Part shown: piece by piece, positions 1 through 8,559 of the stretch
Layout of the letters: each line of letters starts with the position of its first letter
How positions within the stretch are numbered: position 1 is the first letter of the stretch
The notes under the pieces: generated by a model
Databases searched by the model: none
The model's input: only the letters and a program-made list of their open reading frames with translations
Told to the model about the DNA's origin: nothing
Assembly: GCF_014635985.1 (NCBI RefSeq)
Contig: NZ_BMDT01000009.1
Span: 1-64,000, forward strand
Reading direction: 5' to 3'
DNA from: Enterococcus alcedinis
Lineage (GTDB): Bacteria > Bacillota > Bacilli > Lactobacillales > Enterococcaceae
Length of the DNA: 64,000 bases
Program-made: the position numbers and the translations under genes

Positions 1-62
1 AAAAAACTCCTCTCATAGTAGACTAGAATTTTTGTTTTTTCTAGTGTCTACTATGAGGGGAG
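1..62 (-). terminator. Terminator of the BceAB-like operon
   Basis: A long inverted repeat (arms about 6-26 and 41-62, core CATAGTAGAC/GTCTACTATG) is followed on the minus strand by six T. It lies just after the stop codon of the minus-strand permease gene and fits a strong intrinsic terminator. Confidence 0.85.
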
Positions 63-95
63 CATATCATTCGCCTAGTTTCGGTATTTTCTTTT

Positions 96-2156
96 TTAAA
101 AAGCTTGTGGATTTTCGGCACGTAAGTCTAAATGAGTCAAGTAACGCCAACGTGAAATCCAGAATAATAAGAATTGTAACGTAAAGTACACGGCAATAAT
201 GATGAAGAAGTAATGCCAAATATTGATTTCGACTAACTGCACCAATCCCCAGAAAGCGACAGCTGAATGGAAAGTTGCGACAAGCATGGGCAAGAAGTAC
301 ATCGATAATAACTGACGTGTAACGATTTGATGGCGCATTTTTGGTGTTAAACCAATTTGATAGAGACTACGGTGGAAACGACCTTCTTTATCTAAATCAC
401 CGAACAGACGGAAATACAGAATCGATGAGGCGAATAAGAAGAAAACACCGCCAATTAGTAAACCAATCATTAAGATAAAACCATTCGCTTGGCGTTTTTG
501 TAAGACTGTGTTGTAGAGAGATTCAAAGTCGAAATACTCATCGAATGCATCATTCCACACTTCATCAGAAACTTCACCAGGTTCAGCATTATGAAGTGCA
601 TCTATTTTTTTCTGAAAATCAGCTGTCTTTTGATTTAAGTTAGCAATAATTGATTTATTTACTTGACTGCCATCATCCCAATTTTTGTAGTCAATTAATT
701 GGAAAATCGAGAAGTGCTTTCCATATTCAACGGTTTCGATAAAATTATCGACAAATGCGTCAGAAGCGATGACTGTTTGTTGGTAATAAATAGGTTTGAA
801 CATGACTGGTACTTCCTGTAACAAAAGTTCTTTATTATTGAATTCAGCAATAACGGTTTCTGTTCGAGGGGCGTTTTCAATCTGTTCAAGATGTTCTAAA
901 TTAGACGCTGTTAGTAATAACTCCGTGTCTTTGGGATTGAGTGTTGAAAGATTAAGTTGTTTAGCTACACGATTGTAATCAGAAGCAGAAACTAAAGATA
1001 CATAGTTGGGAGTTTCTGTTGCTTTATCTGTATATTCAAACTGATGGACATTAAATCGTTCATACGTTGGTTTGTAACCAGCAGTCTTTAGATCAGTGTA
1101 AATTTTTTCTCCCATTTCTATAATTGGTTGCTCCGCTATCGAATCGTATTTATTTGGATCATTGGAGTGATTAATCATTAATGCTATAGGAATATTGTTG
1201 CGTGTGTTGGCTTCCGTACTACCTAAACTGGCGGTAACCGAGACACCGACGAGCGCAACAGCTGCCGTACAAGTGATGAGTGCAAATAAGTTGGCATTTT
1301 CTTTACCGCGATAAACCCCCGCTGCGGTAAGGATTAAATTTTTTCCTTGCCAATATTTTTGCTGCTTCTTCTTCCATAAGTAATAATAGACACTGACTTG
1401 ATGGAAAAAAAGAAACGTTCCAATAACAGTGAAGAAAACACAAGCAATTAAGATGAATACATTACTATTATAAATACTTCGGACAAAGTAGACCATTGCA
1501 CCATAACCTAGACCGATGCACAAAAAGGCAAGCAAGGCAAATAATGGATTGGCTTTGGGTGTCTTTTCGGGTGTTTCGTCACTTTTGCCAAGTTGTGTCA
1601 GATTAGCTGTTTCAATTCGTAAGGTTAAAAAGAAACTAACGAGTAGGAATAAAATAACATAAATACCAATTGTTAAAGCAATCCCGATTGTTGGAAAATA
1701 AAAATCCAGTCCAGTGGATAAGCTTAAAATCTTTTGCACGATGATTAAAATGGCCTTCATAAAAATCAGTCCAAACGTCACACCCGTCAAAATTGCTCCA
1801 ATACCAATCACCATGTTTTCGCCAAATAAGAGGCGGCGTAAATCACGGGGCTTAATGCCAAGCATGACATAAATACTGAGTTCTCGTTTACGTGCTTTTG
1901 AAAAAATTCCGAATGAATACCATAAGAAAATAAACGAGAGTGCGACAATTAAGATTTGGCTGACCGTCATACCCATCGTAGCCAAGCTAGCGACGGTATC
2001 GCTACTGCCGCCAAGTCCACTTTTTAATTGAGGATGAAAGTTTAAAATCGCAAATAAAAAGAAAACAAAGACGGAGAAGCTACTACTTAAAAAGTAGCCG
2101 CCATACGTTCGTTTCGAGCGTAAGACGTTATTAGTAATCAGCTTGAAGAAGTTCAT
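96..2156 (-). CDS. BceB-type ABC transporter permease (FtsX family)
   Basis: Membrane subunit of a BceAB-type transporter, a family that protects Firmicutes against cell-wall-active peptides and also signals to its partner kinase. The 686-residue protein has the expected ten-helix layout: helices near residues 18-38, 57-77, 107-128, 150-175, 203-226, 232-252 and 287-308, then a large extracellular domain of about 245 residues, then three C-terminal helices. The large loop between helices 7 and 8 is the family hallmark. Its start overlaps the ATPase gene by 26 bases, indicating translational coupling. BceS- and BceR-like genes lie directly upstream. The drug specificity cannot be read from the sequence. 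Confidence 0.9.
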   Translation of the reverse strand: MNFFKLITNNVLRSKRTYGGYFLSSSFSVFVFFLFAILNFHPQLKSGLGGSSDTVASLATMGMTVSQILIVALSFIFLWYSFGIFSKARKRELSIYVMLGIKPRDLRRLLFGENMVIGIGAILTGVTFGLIFMKAILIIVQKILSLSTGLDFYFPTIGIALTIGIYVILFLLVSFFLTLRIETANLTQLGKSDETPEKTPKANPLFALLAFLCIGLGYGAMVYFVRSIYNSNVFILIACVFFTVIGTFLFFHQVSVYYYLWKKKQQKYWQGKNLILTAAGVYRGKENANLFALITCTAAVALVGVSVTASLGSTEANTRNNIPIALMINHSNDPNKYDSIAEQPIIEMGEKIYTDLKTAGYKPTYERFNVHQFEYTDKATETPNYVSLVSASDYNRVAKQLNLSTLNPKDTELLLTASNLEHLEQIENAPRTETVIAEFNNKELLLQEVPVMFKPIYYQQTVIASDAFVDNFIETVEYGKHFSIFQLIDYKNWDDGSQVNKSIIANLNQKTADFQKKIDALHNAEPGEVSDEVWNDAFDEYFDFESLYNTVLQKRQANGFILMIGLLIGGVFFLFASSILYFRLFGDLDKEGRFHRSLYQIGLTPKMRHQIVTRQLLSMYFLPMLVATFHSAVAFWGLVQLVEINIWHYFFIIIAVYFTLQFLLFWISRWRYLTHLDLRAENPQAF

Positions 2157-2901
2157 GACTACGACCTCCTAAGTGGCTTAAAACGGTTAAAATCTTTTGG
2201 TAAAATTCATCGCGATTTTCGCCTAAATAAATTTCATTGTAAAAACGTCCATCTTTAATGAACACAACGCGATGACAATAACTTGCAGCAAAGGCATCGT
2301 GTGTCACCATTAATGTTGTCACTTGACGCTCGAAGTTCAATTGACTAAGTAGACCCATCACGTCATCGGCAGATTTGGAATCAAGATTCCCAGTCGGTTC
2401 GTCGGCTAAAATTAAAGCTGGATCATGAATTAAAGCACGACAAATGGCGACACGTTGCATTTCTCCACCGGATAATTGATGAATTCGTTTGTCACGTAAG
2501 GCAGAAATACCTAGCTCTGCTAATAGTTCTTCGGCTTTTTTTAACATTATTTCTGGTTTCTCGCCATCTAACGTTAATGGCAAAACGATATTTTCAATCA
2601 CGGTTAAAGGCGCAAGCAAGTTATATTGTTGGAAAACAAAACCAAGTTTATGTCGACGGAAATCGGCTAAGCGGTTTTTTTCATATAAGTGGGGATTTTC
2701 TTTATCTAATAAAACGACACCGGATGTTGGCTGATCGAGCGTTGCAATACAATTTAGTAAGGTTGTTTTTCCACTACCTGAAGGGCCCATAATAGCGACC
2801 ATTTCTCCTTTATCAATTTTTAAATCGATGCCTTTTAAAACTTCAACGGTGACCTCGCCAGTATAATTTTTCGTAAGGTGTTTAACTGTTAGTAATGACA
2901 T
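2131..2901 (-). CDS. BceA-type ABC transporter ATP-binding protein
   Basis: ATPase subunit for the following permease. It has Walker A GPSGSGKTT at residues 39-47, signature LSGGE, and Walker B ending [10 protein letters not shown], all typical of the MacB/LolD/BceA class. At 256 residues it is normal length. AGGAGG lies a few bases upstream of the ATG. The 179-base gap to the upstream kinase gene holds a palindrome resembling a BceR operator, so the bceAB part is probably induced by its own two-component system. Confidence 0.92.
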   Translation of the reverse strand: MSLLTVKHLTKNYTGEVTVEVLKGIDLKIDKGEMVAIMGPSGSGKTTLLNCIATLDQPTSGVVLLDKENPHLYEKNRLADFRRHKLGFVFQQYNLLAPLTVIENIVLPLTLDGEKPEIMLKKAEELLAELGISALRDKRIHQLSGGEMQRVAICRALIHDPALILADEPTGNLDSKSADDVMGLLSQLNFERQVTTLMVTHDAFAASYCHRVVFIKDGRFYNEIYLGENRDEFYQKILTVLSHLGGRSHELLQADY

Positions 2902-2976
2902 TTTTTTCCTCCTAAGATAAGTCTTAAAGCTAGTTTAACAAGAAAAGATTGATTTAACTATGACTTGAACGCACAT

Positions 2977-3000
2977 GAATCTTACAATGCTGTAAGATTC
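2977..3000. promoter_or_regulatory. Candidate BceR-type operator
   Basis: A perfect 9-bp inverted repeat GAATCTTAC/GTAAGATTC with a 6-base loop lies upstream of the bceA-like gene. Its core TTACA-N4-TGTAA resembles the inverted repeats described for BceR-like regulators. There is no T-run on either side, so it is unlikely to be a terminator. The regulator assignment is an inference from position and shape. Confidence 0.55.
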
Positions 3001-3006
3001 AATCAG

Positions 3007-3076
3007 ACTTTTGGCACCCGTTTATCGATCAAATGCTTGTATGATAAACAAGGGCTGTGACACCAGTCACAGCCCC
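3007..3076 (+). repeat. Dispersed repeat, copy 1, with terminator-like hairpin
   Basis: About 70 bases closely matching 45705-45774, including the shared block TTATCGATCAAAT and the hairpin stem GGGCTGTGAC. The hairpin GGGCTGTGAC/GTCACAGCCC follows the kinase gene on the minus strand and is trailed by TTGTTTAT, so it may act as a weak terminator between the kinase and bceA. Confidence 0.7.
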
Positions 3077-3080
3077 TAGG

Positions 3081-4052
3081 CTAAGTATTTATTTTTTGAA
3101 AGACCAAGGTGACAGTTGTGCCAACTCCGGGTGTCGAAGTGATTTTCAAATCAATCGATAAGCCTGTAGCGACTTGATGGACTAAGTAGAGTCCCATGCC
3201 TGTTGCTTCACCAAATTTGCGACCATTTTCACCAGTGAAGAAGGCTTGTTTGACTCGAGGAAGATCAGAAGCAGGGATGCCAATCCCAAAATCAGTGATA
3301 TGCAGAAAGATTTGTTCCTTCGTCTCGGTTGCGGATAATTCAATTTTCCCTTTTGGATACGAGTATTTTAAGCTGTTTGTCAGAATTTGCTCAATCATAA
3401 AAGCGAGCCATTTTTCATCACTAATGACGGTCAAATGTTCTGGAATCAAAAGTGAGGGATAAATATTTCGTTGAATGAACGCCGTTTTTTGCGTATTAAT
3501 CGCCGTCGAAACGACTTGAGTTAAAGGCAATTGCATCAAAATGAAATCAGATTGAAAGCCACTGCTTAAGCGTGCTTCATTTAAGGCGATAGTTAAACCG
3601 TTTTTGATTCGTTGCGTTTCTGTCAAAACAGCAGTCGGCGATAGTTCCTTATTTTGTGCCATCATTTCTAAGACACTAAGAGGGGTCTTCATTTGATGCA
3701 CCCATAAATTCATAAAGGTAATTTGTTGCTCGCGTCGCTTGTTTAAGAGTAAGAGATGTTTTTCTTCTTTTCTTCGAAGGGTATCAAACTGTTTTTGGAT
3801 TTGTTGACTAATCGGACTTCGATCACCATAAAGCATCGCCGTGGTTTCACCGGATAAAAAGCGATACAAGTGGCGTTTTGTATAGTAGTCATAGAAAAAT
3901 AAGACAAAGAATAAAAAGGTAGAAAGGCCTAAAAAATAAAGCGAGAGTCGCCAATCGAGTGCATCGGTCAGACCGATAATAATCGCGACGAAGCTTACAA
4001 TTCCGATACAGGCAAGAAATAGCCGCCAATGGGTTTTCAGATAAAAATGCAT
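3081..4052 (-). CDS. BceS-type intramembrane-sensing histidine kinase
   Basis: Sensor kinase of 323 residues. Two N-terminal helices (about 10-28 and 37-55) are separated by only a few residues, so there is no extracellular sensor domain. The phospho-acceptor histidine is H119 in the motif HQMKTPLS, followed by a C-terminal ATPase domain with DFGIGIP and GMGLYLV boxes. Kinases of this class usually sense through a BceAB partner, and one is encoded just downstream. The ATG follows the regulator's stop codon directly, so the two genes are co-translated. Confidence 0.9.
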   Translation of the reverse strand: MHFYLKTHWRLFLACIGIVSFVAIIIGLTDALDWRLSLYFLGLSTFLFFVLFFYDYYTKRHLYRFLSGETTAMLYGDRSPISQQIQKQFDTLRRKEEKHLLLLNKRREQQITFMNLWVHQMKTPLSVLEMMAQNKELSPTAVLTETQRIKNGLTIALNEARLSSGFQSDFILMQLPLTQVVSTAINTQKTAFIQRNIYPSLLIPEHLTVISDEKWLAFMIEQILTNSLKYSYPKGKIELSATETKEQIFLHITDFGIGIPASDLPRVKQAFFTGENGRKFGEATGMGLYLVHQVATGLSIDLKITSTPGVGTTVTLVFQKINT

Positions 4053-4739
4053 TTAATCCACCTGCCAATTCAATTGATAGCCTTTGCCACGAATCGTCAA
4101 AATACAGTCAGATAAACCAATATCTTCCAGTTTTTTTCGTAAACGGCCCATATTGACAGATAGTGTGTTGTCGTCAACAAAGCGAATGTCATCCCACAAA
4201 GTCATGAGTAACATCTCTCTAGGCACAACTTTTGGCGCTTCTTCGATAAGTAATTCTAATAATTCGCCTTCTTTTTTCGTTAACAATTCCGTGTTGGCTT
4301 GGTAATGAATTTCTAAACGTTCAGGATAGTAAGTCAGGGCTTGGAAGCTGACCGTTCGTTCTTTAGCCATCGCGTATTCCCCATAACTTCGACGTAAATG
4401 ACTTTTGATTTTAGCAATTAAGATATCATTGTTAAAGGGTTTGACGAGGTAATCATCGCCACCATATTCCATTGCCATGACTTGATCCATCGGGTGCTCG
4501 CGAGCCGATAGGAAAATAATCGGTACATTGGATTGTTGGCGAATTTTTTTCGTCCAGTAAAAACCGTCGAAATAAGGTAGGTTAATATCCATTAAGACTA
4601 AATCAGGCTTGAGTTCAAAAAATTCTTGATCTAAGTATTGGAAGTTTGTAGCAATAGTGACATCAAAATTGTATTTCTCAATGGTTTGACAGACTAAATG
4701 AGCGAGCGTTAAATCATCTTCGATTAAGAATATTTTCAT
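4053..4739 (-). CDS. BceR-type OmpR-family response regulator
   Basis: A 228-residue regulator. The receiver domain holds acidic residues E7, D8 and D9, phospho-acceptor D51 and the conserved KPF lysine; a winged-helix DNA-binding domain fills the C-terminal half. Its start overlaps the stop of the FetB-like gene by four bases (ATGA), and it is followed without a gap by the BceS-type kinase. It probably controls bceAB through the palindrome at 2977-3000. Overlap with a FetAB pair is not the usual genetic setting for this family. Confidence 0.92.
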   Translation of the reverse strand: MKIFLIEDDLTLAHLVCQTIEKYNFDVTIATNFQYLDQEFFELKPDLVLMDINLPYFDGFYWTKKIRQQSNVPIIFLSAREHPMDQVMAMEYGGDDYLVKPFNNDILIAKIKSHLRRSYGEYAMAKERTVSFQALTYYPERLEIHYQANTELLTKKEGELLELLIEEAPKVVPREMLLMTLWDDIRFVDDNTLSVNMGRLRKKLEDIGLSDCILTIRGKGYQLNWQVD

Positions 4740-5521
4740 ACGTGTGTCTCCTTTTTGATGGCATCGACAAACTGTAACTGTTGATTGAAATATTTTTTGT
4801 AACCAAGATAGCCAGCAATAATCGAACCGAGGCTAGTTGTAGAAAGCAACATGAAAGTGACCATGATTTGATATTTAATCGCATGGACCGGATCAACACC
4901 GGCAAAGATCAAGCCGGACATCATTCCGGGCAAACTCACTAGACCAACTGTTTTGGCGGAATCAATCGTTGGCTGCATCGCAACTTTGATACTTTCGCGT
5001 AAAATCGGTTGAGAAGCCTGTTTAATCGTGGCGCCTAAAGCCAATTTTTCTAGAACTTGTTGTCGTTGATCGTGAAACTTAGAAGCGAGATTACGATAAC
5101 AAAGCCCGATCGCAACCATGGAGTTACTAGCAATCATGCCACTAATCGGGATAACTTGAGAGGGAATAAATTTAATCGCACCGGATACGATTAAAATTCC
5201 CATCGTGATATACGTACTGACAGTAATCGCTAAAAGGGTCTCCCAATAATTTTTGATGAAATGCGGATTGCGTTTGTGCGCATTCCACGCAGCATTTAAA
5301 ACAATAAAAAAGCTCATACTGGCAGTTAAGACGACATTGTTTACTTGAAACAAATATTTTAAGACATAACCAACGATTGCTAATTGGAGGACAGCTCGAA
5401 TCACGCTGAAGAAAATGTCTTTACTTAACTCCAGTTTTTCTTTTTGACTAATGAAAACTGCGATCATCACAAGTGCAAAAGAAAAGAAGAGTGAAAGATT
5501 ATTGACGGCGAGTTGATTCAT
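4736..5521 (-). CDS. FetB-like ABC permease (UPF0014 family)
   Basis: Integral membrane protein of 261 residues with about seven helices, matching the FetB/YbbM family. In E. coli FetAB is implicated in iron export and peroxide resistance. The motif region SMVAIGLCYRN and the stretch near LPGMMSGLIFAGVDP are typical of the family. It overlaps the ATPase gene by 23 bases and the response regulator by four, so all are expressed from one mRNA. The transported substrate here is not proven. Confidence 0.85.
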   Translation of the reverse strand: MNQLAVNNLSLFFSFALVMIAVFISQKEKLELSKDIFFSVIRAVLQLAIVGYVLKYLFQVNNVVLTASMSFFIVLNAAWNAHKRNPHFIKNYWETLLAITVSTYITMGILIVSGAIKFIPSQVIPISGMIASNSMVAIGLCYRNLASKFHDQRQQVLEKLALGATIKQASQPILRESIKVAMQPTIDSAKTVGLVSLPGMMSGLIFAGVDPVHAIKYQIMVTFMLLSTTSLGSIIAGYLGYKKYFNQQLQFVDAIKKETHV

Positions 5522-6155
5522 TTAAAAGGCCTCCTTCTTGTAAGAAAATGGTATGTGTTGCAGTGGCTAATTCTTCCGTATCATGTGAAATTTGAAGAAT
5601 GGTCACACCTTGTTGATGGACTTGTTCGAGCAAATCGTGAACGATTTGTTTGTTTTCACTGTCTAAGCCAACAGTCACCTCATCCAGAAGTAAGATTTTT
5701 GGCAAAAATAATAAGTTACGTAATAAGGCAATCCGTTGACGTTCCCCGCCAGAAAGTTCAGTGATTTTTTTCGTGATAAAATCATCTGTCAAGGCTACGA
5801 GTTGCAATGCGTGTTTGACTTTGACCTCATCGTAAGGCAATTCACGAATCGTAAAAGGAAACAGTAAATTATCATAAACCGTTTCACCAAATAACGTAGG
5901 GTTCTGAAAGCAATAAGAAACTTCTTTGCGATACGTTGTGGTTTCATACTCTTTCTGATTTTTATTTTGATAAATGATTGAACCACTGGTCGGTGTAAGT
6001 AAGGAAGCGATTAGCTTGAGCAGTGTACTTTTTCCACCACCAGAAGGACCAGTAATCATCAACCAATCATTTTCTTCGACCTGTAGATCAATGTGACTTA
6101 AAATTTTTTGTGTATCGACTTGATAGGACAAATCATTGATGCATAATAGTGTCAT
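5499..6155 (-). CDS. FetA-like ABC ATP-binding protein
   Basis: ATPase of 218 residues with Walker A GPSGGGKST, signature LSGGERQR and Walker B LLLDEVTVGLD. The alanine or threonine usually following DE is replaced by VTVGLD, as in FetA/YbbL relatives. It is the first gene of the six-gene minus-strand cluster and has a GAGG ribosome site upstream of its ATG. It pairs with the overlapping FetB-like permease. Confidence 0.85.
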   Translation of the reverse strand: MTLLCINDLSYQVDTQKILSHIDLQVEENDWLMITGPSGGGKSTLLKLIASLLTPTSGSIIYQNKNQKEYETTTYRKEVSYCFQNPTLFGETVYDNLLFPFTIRELPYDEVKVKHALQLVALTDDFITKKITELSGGERQRIALLRNLLFLPKILLLDEVTVGLDSENKQIVHDLLEQVHQQGVTILQISHDTEELATATHTIFLQEGGLLNESTRRQ

Positions 6156-6230
6156 TTAAAAACCTCACCTAAAATTGATACTCTTATTGTACCGTTTCTA
6201 TTTTTTTTATGAAAGGAGATTTAGGAATAT

Positions 6231-6259
6231 TTGACAACTAGGTAAAAACTTGGTAAATT
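6231..6259 (+). promoter_or_regulatory. Sigma-A promoter of the leader before the MutS2-like gene
   Basis: Consensus -35 TTGACA (6231-6236), 17-base spacer and -10 TAAATT (6254-6259). Transcription would start near 6266, about 265 bases before the next start codon, so the mRNA would have a long leader. Confidence 0.75.
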
Positions 6260-6265
6260 ATGAAG

Positions 6266-6449
6266 GAATTAAAAAATAAAACCTAGTAAATGGGGACAAT
6301 TTTGTGAGTGTAATCGGTATCTAAATCATAAGTGAATCGCTAAAAAAAATAGGCTGAGGTCTAGTTTATTTGGCGTACTTATAAAGATACCTATCGATAG
6401 CAGGATAATTGTATTCTTAAGCGATAGTGGCGTAGACTATCGTTTTTTT
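6266..6449 (+). ncRNA. Attenuator-like leader or small RNA
   Basis: The transcript from the promoter above meets a terminator at 6420-6449 (CGATAGT/ACTATCG plus seven T). The upstream block CTATCGATAG at 6391-6400 can pair with CGATAG at 6422-6427, which would exclude the terminator stem. Two mutually exclusive stems are the layout of a transcription attenuator. I recognise no known riboswitch. The rest of 6156-6530 holds only a possible 7-codon ORF (6491-6514) with an AAGGA site. Confidence 0.5.
6420..6449 (+). terminator. Intrinsic terminator in the leader
   Basis: Stem CGATAGT/ACTATCG with a 7-base loop, followed by TTTTTTT at 6443-6449. It lies about 80 bases before the MutS2-like start codon and so could control read-through into that gene. 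Confidence 0.75.
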
Positions 6450-6530
6450 GTGTTTTCTAGGTTTAACATTATGAGAAACAAGGAACAGTGATGAAGGTAT
6501 CTCTTTGTAAATGAAGGGAAAGATGAATAA

Positions 6531-8429
6531 ATGAATCAAACAATGTTAATGAAATTACAATACAATCAAATTATTGAAAAAATCCAAGAAAAGGCGATTG
6601 GCGAACATAGTAAAGCCTTGATCGCAGACTGGTTGCCACCAAGCGATTTAGCGACCGTTCAAAAACGTCAAACAGAAACGAAAGAAGCACGAATCATTTT
6701 AGATAGTAGTCAACACGTGCCGTTTATGGGATTGAGTCGAATTGTTTTATTGATGGATCAAGTACGAAAAGGGTTAATTTTAACACCGAGTGACTTGGTT
6801 GAGTGTGGGGATTTTTTACGAAGCAGTCGTTTAATCATGAAGTTTTTTGAAAAAAATCAATACCAGACACCAACACTTTATGCATATAGTCGTTATTTGC
6901 CGGACTTAATGGAAATTGAAACAGCCATTGAAACAAAGATTAGCAATCAAAAAATTGTGGATACAGCCACAACTCAACTAGCGAAAATTCGCCGGAAAAA
7001 AATCGAAGTGCAAAAAGAAATTCAAGAAAAACTTATGAAGTTTATTCGTCATAGTAAGAACAAAGAAATGATTCAAGAAAGTATGATTGTCAAAAAAGGC
7101 GAGCATTATACGGTACCGATTAAAGCTAGTTATAAAAATAAAGTTGCCGGGACATTGATTGAAGAATCAAATAAAGGTCAGACGGCTTTTATCGAACCGA
7201 GTGCGGTTTCAAAATTAAACGAACAACTGAATCAACTAGTGATGGAAGAGACGATGGAAGAATACCAAATTCTAGCAGAGTTAACGGGTTACTTAGCGGA
7301 AAATGAAACGCTGATTGATCAAGCAATCGAAACGATTACTGTCTTAGATTGTATTTTTGCTCGTGGTAAATACAGTCGAGAAATCAATGGAATCACGCCG
7401 AAAGTGAATAAGACAGAGTACATTCACTTGATTGAAGGACGTCATCCATTCTTACCTGACGATGCGATCCCGTTGAATTTTGAAATAGGTGAAACGTATC
7501 GTGGTTTGGTTATTACTGGTGCAAATGCTGGTGGGAAAACAGTTGTCTTAAAAACAATTGGATTATTGACATTGATGGCGATGCTTGGCTTGCAAGTTCC
7601 GGCCAAAGAAGGAACGGAGTTAGCTGTTTTTGATCACGTTTTTGTCGATATTGGTGATCAACAAAATTTAGAGAATGCGTTGAGTACCTTCTCTGGTCAC
7701 TTAAAAAATATTGGAGAAATGTTGCCAAAAGTTAAACGTCATACACTGGTTTTATTCGATGAAATTGGTAGTGGAACCGAACCAAATGAAGGCGCAGCAC
7801 TCGCTGTTGCAATCATGGATGAAATGTACCGCAAAGGCGCATTAGTCGTAGCAACAACCCATTATGGTGAAGTGAAACGCTTTGCCCAAGAACATGAAGA
7901 TTTTATCCCAGCAGCGATGGCTTTTGATCAAGAAAGTTTATCACCGTTGTATCGCTTAATTGTTGGGCAAGTCGGCGAGAGTCAAGCGTTATGGATTGCG
8001 CAAAAAATGAATTTATCCGCCACGGTTCTAGAAAAAGCGCAACAATACATAGATAAAGCACCTTTTAAAACGACACGTGAATCTTTCAGCCAACAGCCAA
8101 AAGCTGTTGCAAAAAAAATTGAAGCATTGATTCTTTATCAAAAAGGTGATCGCGTCGAATGGACAGAAAACAAAAAAGTTGGATTGGTTTATCAAGACGA
8201 CGGACAAGAAGAAGTACAAATTTTTGTTGAAGGGCAGCGCGTCGATGTTTTACGTCGTCGCATCCGCTTGTTGGCTCGTCGTGAAGAATTATATCCACAA
8301 GATTATGATTTGGAACAATTATTCACTGATTTTCATGAACGAAAACAAGAAAGAGATTTATTGCGAGGCTCTAAAAAAGCCCATAAACGTTTAGATAAAG
8401 AAGCAAAAGCACGTCGAAAAAATCAATAA
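6531..8429 (+). CDS. MutS2-like ATPase without Smr domain
   Basis: A 632-residue member of the MutS family. The ATPase domain has Walker A GANAGGKT at about residues 330-338 and Walker B followed by DEIGSGTEP near 410-420, with a signature region around STFSGHLKNI. The N-terminal half is the clamp/lever region typical of MutS2; the mismatch-recognition domain of MutS is absent. Full MutS2 proteins have about 780 residues and end in an Smr nuclease domain. This one ends in a basic tail instead, so the Smr nuclease is missing. AAGGGA lies upstream of the chosen ATG. By analogy it may act on branched DNA or stalled ribosomes, but its role is unknown. Confidence 0.85.
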   Translation: MNQTMLMKLQYNQIIEKIQEKAIGEHSKALIADWLPPSDLATVQKRQTETKEARIILDSSQHVPFMGLSRIVLLMDQVRKGLILTPSDLVECGDFLRSSRLIMKFFEKNQYQTPTLYAYSRYLPDLMEIETAIETKISNQKIVDTATTQLAKIRRKKIEVQKEIQEKLMKFIRHSKNKEMIQESMIVKKGEHYTVPIKASYKNKVAGTLIEESNKGQTAFIEPSAVSKLNEQLNQLVMEETMEEYQILAELTGYLAENETLIDQAIETITVLDCIFARGKYSREINGITPKVNKTEYIHLIEGRHPFLPDDAIPLNFEIGETYRGLVITGANAGGKTVVLKTIGLLTLMAMLGLQVPAKEGTELAVFDHVFVDIGDQQNLENALSTFSGHLKNIGEMLPKVKRHTLVLFDEIGSGTEPNEGAALAVAIMDEMYRKGALVVATTHYGEVKRFAQEHEDFIPAAMAFDQESLSPLYRLIVGQVGESQALWIAQKMNLSATVLEKAQQYIDKAPFKTTRESFSQQPKAVAKKIEALILYQKGDRVEWTENKKVGLVYQDDGQEEVQIFVEGQRVDVLRRRIRLLARREELYPQDYDLEQLFTDFHERKQERDLLRGSKKAHKRLDKEAKARRKNQ

Positions 8430-8492
8430 AACAGAGGAAAAACGTTTTTGTTTGTGAACTTTCATATTATTTGCTGAAAATGAAAGATTTCA

Positions 8493-8522
8493 TTGGAATT
8501 TTCCATCAGAATCTCGTATACT
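8493..8522 (+). promoter_or_regulatory. Promoter of the APC permease gene
   Basis: TTGGAA (8493-8498), an 18-base spacer and TATACT (8517-8522), about 40 bases upstream of the TTG start. Confidence 0.55.
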
Positions 8523-8559
8523 TTTGCTAATCTATTTTTAGTGGAAGGAGTGTGCATTC

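Noticed and set aside
3049-3076. BceR operator instead of terminator
   Set aside because: The stem tip TGTGAC/GTCACA resembles one, but the same hairpin recurs at gene ends elsewhere, so a terminator or repeat is the simpler reading; the palindrome at 2977-3000 is the better operator candidate.
6491-6514. A 7-codon ORF (MKVSLCK) before the MutS2-like gene
   Set aside because: It has an AAGGA site but is too short to support, and no sequence logic links it to the downstream gene.
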